Source of the DNA: Caulobacterales bacterium
Lineage (GTDB): Bacteria > Pseudomonadota > Alphaproteobacteria > Caulobacterales > Caulobacteraceae
NCBI GenBank assembly: GCA_019510435.1
Contig: JAEKKJ010000007.1
Location: 62,001 to 126,000, forward strand
Direction of reading: 5' to 3'
DNA length: 64,000 bases
Part shown: piece by piece, positions 60,928 through 64,000 of the stretch
Numbering within the stretch: the first letter of the stretch is position 1
Layout: each line of letters opens with the position of its first letter
Made by a program: the position numbers and the translations under genes
Notes under the pieces: generated by a model
Told to the model about the DNA's origin: nothing
What the model saw: only the letters and a program-made list of their open reading frames with translations
Database searches by the model: none

Positions 60928-61527
60928 TCAAGGGGCGCGAACGGCGGCGACGGAGGTGGCGGCCACGCGCGACAAGATCGCGCGCACATAGGCCTGGGTT
61001 TCGGCGTAGGGCGGCACGCCACCGAAGCGGTCCACCGCCTCGGGGCCGGCGTTGTAGGCGGCCAGCGCCAGCGACAGGTCGCCGAAGCGGCGCATCTGGC
61101 TGGCGAGATAGGCGGCGCCGCCGTCGATATTGGCCCGCAGGTCCGCGGCGTCCACGCCCAGCACCGAGGCGGTGGCCGGCATCAGTTGCATGATCCCGCG
61201 CGCGCCCTTGGGCGACAGCGCCTGCTGGTTGAAGCGCGATTCCTGCCAGGCCACGGCCTCGACCACCGGGGCGGGCAGGGCGTGGCGGGCGGCGGACTCC
61301 TGGATCGCAGCGGCGACTTCAGGCGGCGCCTGGCGCGAGCCGCCGGTCGGGACGGGCGCCAGGATCGGGCGCGCGCCGTCGCTGGTATAGACGGCGGGCC
61401 CGGCGTAGGTGACCACGCCCCCATCGGGCTGGATGTCCAGCACCTGGCCCAAGGCGGCGGGCGCCTGTCCGAGGACAAGCGCGGCGGTCGCGCCGGCGAT
61501 GGTCAGGTGGAAGCCCTCGCGAGCCAT
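60928..61527 (-). CDS. virB1: type IV secretion lytic transglycosylase VirB1
   Basis: A 199-residue secreted lytic transglycosylase: signal peptide at the N-terminus, SLT domain with catalytic Glu in WQESRF and QALSPKGARGIMQLMPATA, then AAYNAGPEAVDRFGG. It opens the cell wall for assembly. ATG 61527 is used; a TTG four codons earlier is less likely. It is the first gene of the virB operon. Confidence 0.92.
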   Translation of the reverse strand: MAREGFHLTIAGATAALVLGQAPAALGQVLDIQPDGGVVTYAGPAVYTSDGARPILAPVPTGGSRQAPPEVAAAIQESAARHALPAPVVEAVAWQESRFNQQALSPKGARGIMQLMPATASVLGVDAADLRANIDGGAAYLASQMRRFGDLSLALAAYNAGPEAVDRFGGVPPYAETQAYVRAILSRVAATSVAAVRAP

Positions 61528-61583
61528 GTAACGCCCCAACTTGAGGCGGCCAGCTTAGACCATCAGCGCAGCGGGCGGCCAGA

Positions 61584-62684
61584 TCACTTTGTCGCGCCGG
61601 GGTTTTCGATATCCGCGTCCGGCGCGAAGCCGCCCGGCGGCGCGGCGGTCTCGCTGGGCGGCAGGTCGTCGGGCGGCCGTCCGGCGCGGATGGCCGCGAG
61701 CATGGACTGGACCGCCTCGATCACCACCTCGGGCCGGTCGATCATCACCAGGTGGGAGGAGAGCACCGTTCGCTGGGCCCCGCGATCGAAGCTGTAGGCT
61801 AGCCGCATGTGCTGCAGCTCCCACAGGGATTGCGACGCATAGCCGAGCTTCTGGGCGGCCGCGGCCGTGTCGGAGGCGGTGATGACGTAGGCCGGGATCG
61901 GCCGCAGCAGGTCGCCCATCCGCATCACCTGGTCGGAGGTGCGGCCGAAGATGGCGTCCAGTTCCGAGAGCTGGTTGCGCCAGCTGTCGGGCCGGCGGGC
62001 CACCTCGATCTGATGGGGATCGCGGCGGGCCGGGATGCAACCCTGCCACTGCGGGTCTTCCAGCGGCGGCTGCGGGCTGGCGCTGGCCGCGGCCAGGCAG
62101 CGCTGGACCCGGTTGCGGATGCCCTCCAGGCCGTCGTTCGCCGGATCCGCCACGTGGGTCTCCACGGTTGGATCCAGCAGCACCAGGCCCTTCACGTCCT
62201 GCAACCGCCGCGCCGCGAACAGGCGCGCATAGAGCCCGCCGGCCGAGTGGCCGACCAGCACATAGGGCCCGTCGATCCGCGCCGCCACGAGGGCCTGGTC
62301 GAGGTCGCGGGCGATGGCGGCGCCGTCGCGCGGCAGTGGTCCCGGGTCGCTGTAGCCGTAGCCGGCGCGGTCGTAGGCGCAGACCCGGGTGGTGCGGGCC
62401 AGGGCCGGCTGGACCTTGAACCAGGCGCCCGAGTCGGCCCCGAAGCCCGACTCCAGGAGGACGGTCGGCGCGCCGGTCCCCTCGCACCGGAAGTTGATCG
62501 TGCGGTGGTCGGGCAGCCGGACGCCCTTGCCGGGACTGAGGGCCGCGGCCGAATCGGAGGCCTCGCAGCTGGCCAGCAGCGCCGCGGCGGCGAGCGCGAG
62601 GGCCCAGGCCGGCCGACCACGCCCCTTCGCGCCTGCCGTCCCACGCCCGCCGGCGCTCGATGCTTGCGCGACCATCCGACCCAT
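61584..62684 (-). CDS. alpha/beta hydrolase lipoprotein
   Basis: A 366-residue alpha/beta hydrolase. Signal peptide with lipobox LLASC, oxyanion region LLESGFGADSGAW, and nucleophile elbow VGHSAGG (Ser) with the expected downstream Asp (LLDPTV) and His (SSHLVMID). Several start codons are in frame (GTG 62720, ATG 62684, ATG 62675); 62684 keeps the signal peptide at a usual distance. It lies 56 bases upstream of virB1 on the same strand and might be co-transcribed with the virB operon. Confidence 0.82.
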   Translation of the reverse strand: MGRMVAQASSAGGRGTAGAKGRGRPAWALALAAAALLASCEASDSAAALSPGKGVRLPDHRTINFRCEGTGAPTVLLESGFGADSGAWFKVQPALARTTRVCAYDRAGYGYSDPGPLPRDGAAIARDLDQALVAARIDGPYVLVGHSAGGLYARLFAARRLQDVKGLVLLDPTVETHVADPANDGLEGIRNRVQRCLAAASASPQPPLEDPQWQGCIPARRDPHQIEVARRPDSWRNQLSELDAIFGRTSDQVMRMGDLLRPIPAYVITASDTAAAAQKLGYASQSLWELQHMRLAYSFDRGAQRTVLSSHLVMIDRPEVVIEAVQSMLAAIRAGRPPDDLPPSETAAPPGGFAPDADIENPGATK

Positions 62685-62850
62685 CGCGCCATCTATGTCG
62701 AAGGTCGCCCGCTTTGGCACGGGGTTTGCGCCTGGGCCCCTGCATGTCGCTGTGACGTGCGTGTTTGGACCAGGATCCGCAGCTTGTCGCGTTTGCGAAG
62801 GCCCGGCTTCCTGATAGTTAGAACACCTTGTGTGCGAACGGAGGACGCGC

Positions 62851-63129
62851 GTGGAGACGGTCTACGATTGGATCACCGTGGCGATCTTCGGAGGCCTGGT
62901 CGTGCTGTTCCTGCACCGCTCGGTCCAAGCCGGCGAGCCCCAGGACACCATCCTGCACTATCTGCCGCCGGCCGTGGGCTGCGCGGTCGCCAACTATGTG
63001 GGCAACGAGGGCGACAAACTCGGCAACCAGGGTGAGAAGATCGCCTCGTTCCTGATCGTGCTGGCGGTCCTGATCTACATCGCCTTGGTGCTGAAGCCCT
63101 TCGGCCTGAAATTCCCGACCAAGCGTTAG
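62851..63129 (+). CDS. XrtV sorting system accessory protein
   Basis: A 92-residue small membrane protein. It starts METVYDWITVAIFGGLVVLF (GTG read as Met), then HRSVQAGEPQ, PPAVGCAVANYVGNEG, and a second membrane segment SFLIVLAVLIYIALVLKPFG. This is the pattern of the small protein that accompanies XrtV exosortase in alphaproteobacteria. GGAGG six bases before the GTG decides the start over a non-native ATG at 62830. Its XrtV and PEPxxWA-CTERM partners are at 36.9 and 11.7 kb. Confidence 0.8.
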   Translation: METVYDWITVAIFGGLVVLFLHRSVQAGEPQDTILHYLPPAVGCAVANYVGNEGDKLGNQGEKIASFLIVLAVLIYIALVLKPFGLKFPTKR

Positions 63130-63148
63130 TTTTCCAAGCGTTAGTTTT
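63119..63148. repeat. perfect 15-bp tandem duplication spanning a stop codon
   Basis: CCAAGCGTTAGTTTT occurs at 63119-63133 and again at 63134-63148. The first copy contains the TAG stop of the accessory protein gene, so the second repeats the end of that gene after its stop. Looks like a recent slippage event. Confidence 0.9.
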
Positions 63149-63169
63149 CGCCCTGAGCGGAGGGGCCCA

Positions 63170-64000
63170 GTGACTGCCCAGGCGGATCGCCAGAATGCCT
63201 TTGGGTCCTTGCGGCTGCTGTTCGCGTCGCTGGTGATCGCCTCCCACTCGCCGCAGATGTTCGACGGCACCTATGCGCGCGAGCCGCTGCGGATGCTGTT
63301 CGGGACCATCAGCTTCGGCGAACTGGCCGTGGACGGCTTCTTCCTCATCAGCGGCTACCTGATCACCGCCAGCTTCATCTCGGACGCACGGACCTACATC
63401 TGGAAGCGCGTCCTGCGGATCTATCCGGCGTTCGTGATCTGCTACCTGGCCTGCGTGCTGATCGTGGCGCCGCTGGGCGGGGCGAACCTCTCGGCCTTCT
63501 CGCCCAAGGACTGGGTGAAGCTGGTCGCGAACCTCTTGATGCTAAAGTCCCCGGTGGCGCCGGGGGTCTTCCCGGGCCTCGCCTATCCGTCGCTGAACGG
63601 CTCGATGTGGACCATCAGCTACGAGTTCCGCTGCTACCTGATGGCGGCCGCCGTGGGCCTTTTGGGCTTCTACCGGCGGCGGTGGATGTATCTGGCGCTG
63701 ACGGTGGCGCTGCTGGCGGCGAACTTCCTGTTCCTGCTGCCGGTGGGCGCGGTCATCGAGCACCTGGCGCGGCCGCTGAACGTGGTGCTGGGCGAGCCGC
63801 GCGAGGCGGTGCGCCTGACGAGCGCCTTCGCCTGCGGGGCCCTGCTGCGGCTCTATCCCCAGACCTATCGCGCGTCCTACGCCCTGCTGGCCGCCGCCGC
63901 CCTGGTCGCGGCCCTGTTCGTACCGGCGCTGGCCAGCGTGGCCCTGATGACCCTGGGCGCCTATGTGCTGTTCTGGATCGCGTTCGAGGCGACCTGGCGG
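63170..64000 (+). CDS. acyltransferase family 3 protein (5-prime part)
   Basis: The first 277 codons of a multi-spanning acyltransferase that runs off the window; the frame is open to the last base. It starts TAQADRQNAFGSLRLLFASL, has the conserved His in IASHSPQ, and YLITASFISDARTYIWKRVLRIYPAF and SMWTISYEFRCYL. These proteins O-acetylate or succinylate polysaccharide sugars. GTG start at 63170 with GGAGGGG close upstream. Confidence 0.88.
   Translation, partial: MTAQADRQNAFGSLRLLFASLVIASHSPQMFDGTYAREPLRMLFGTISFGELAVDGFFLISGYLITASFISDARTYIWKRVLRIYPAFVICYLACVLIVAPLGGANLSAFSPKDWVKLVANLLMLKSPVAPGVFPGLAYPSLNGSMWTISYEFRCYLMAAAVGLLGFYRRRWMYLALTVALLAANFLFLLPVGAVIEHLARPLNVVLGEPREAVRLTSAFACGALLRLYPQTYRASYALLAAAALVAALFVPALASVALMTLGAYVLFWIAFEATWR

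Noticed and set aside
1..64000. tRNA, rRNA, CRISPR arrays and insertion sequences
   Set aside because: No tRNA cloverleaf, rRNA segment, spaced repeat array or transposase-like gene was recognised on either strand by reading. A covariance or repeat search could still find a small RNA.

Overview
The window is high-GC, densely coded DNA with many ATGA/GTGA start-stop overlaps and frequent GTG and TTG starts. Gene content points to an alphaproteobacterium of the Caulobacteraceae (Phenylobacterium/Caulobacter type): a TipN-like polar coiled-coil protein, a PEPxxWA-CTERM protein with an XrtV-type exosortase, and paired DUF1800/DUF1501 genes. No rRNA, tRNA, insertion sequence or CRISPR array was recognised.

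Layout. 1-6.7 kb: alkylation-repair genes (end of an alkA-like gene, ogt), a secreted beta-helix/RTX protein, a TipN-like protein and a DUF4112 protein. 6.8-62 kb holds a large exopolysaccharide (EPS) region. It opens with rfbB-rfbA, an EpsD-type lipoprotein, an AAA ATPase and a PEPxxWA-CTERM protein. A first chain-length/ATPase pair follows (12.5-14.5 kb), then a GDP-heptose cassette (gmhA, hddA, a fused hddC-gmhB, an epimerase; 15.5-19.5 kb). A minus-strand block at 20.8-31.3 kb encodes an O-antigen ligase/polymerase, a pyruvyltransferase, a VOC protein, an SGNH-like protein, an MBOAT acyltransferase, a methyltransferase, an FkbH-like HAD protein, an acyl carrier protein and a PssD-PssE fusion. 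A plus-strand block at 31.4-38.5 kb encodes an FrhB-like protein, an outer-membrane barrel, a Wza-type exporter, a second chain-length/ATPase pair, exosortase and EpsI. The block at 38.7-45.4 kb looks like a polyprenyl-phosphate pentose pathway (HAD-UbiA, GtrA, DprE1-like, DprE2-like, multi-spanning membrane protein, 42-residue protein, GMC oxidoreductase). A Wzx flippase, beta-helix lipoprotein, 2OG-Fe(II) oxygenase, RTX protein, DUF1800/DUF1501 pair and PilZ protein come next.

53.9-61.5 kb is a compact minus-strand type IV secretion operon in the order virB1-B2-B3-B4-B6-B9-B10-B11, with no recognisable virB5, virB7, virB8 or virD4. The window ends with an alpha/beta hydrolase lipoprotein, a small protein I recognise as the XrtV accessory protein, and the start of an acyltransferase.

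How it may work together (inference). Sugar nucleotides (dTDP-4-keto-6-deoxyglucose, GDP-heptose) and possibly a lipid-linked pentofuranose feed the glycosyltransferases. Wzx, the O-antigen ligase/polymerase, the chain-length proteins, Wza and the barrel then assemble and export the polymer. The ACP, FkbH, MBOAT and SGNH genes together resemble a Dlt system in which FkbH replaces the DltA ligase, so the polymer may carry a glyceryl-type ester. No priming sugar-phosphate transferase (WbaP/GumD type) and no rfbC/rfbD were found, so the pathway is incomplete within the window.
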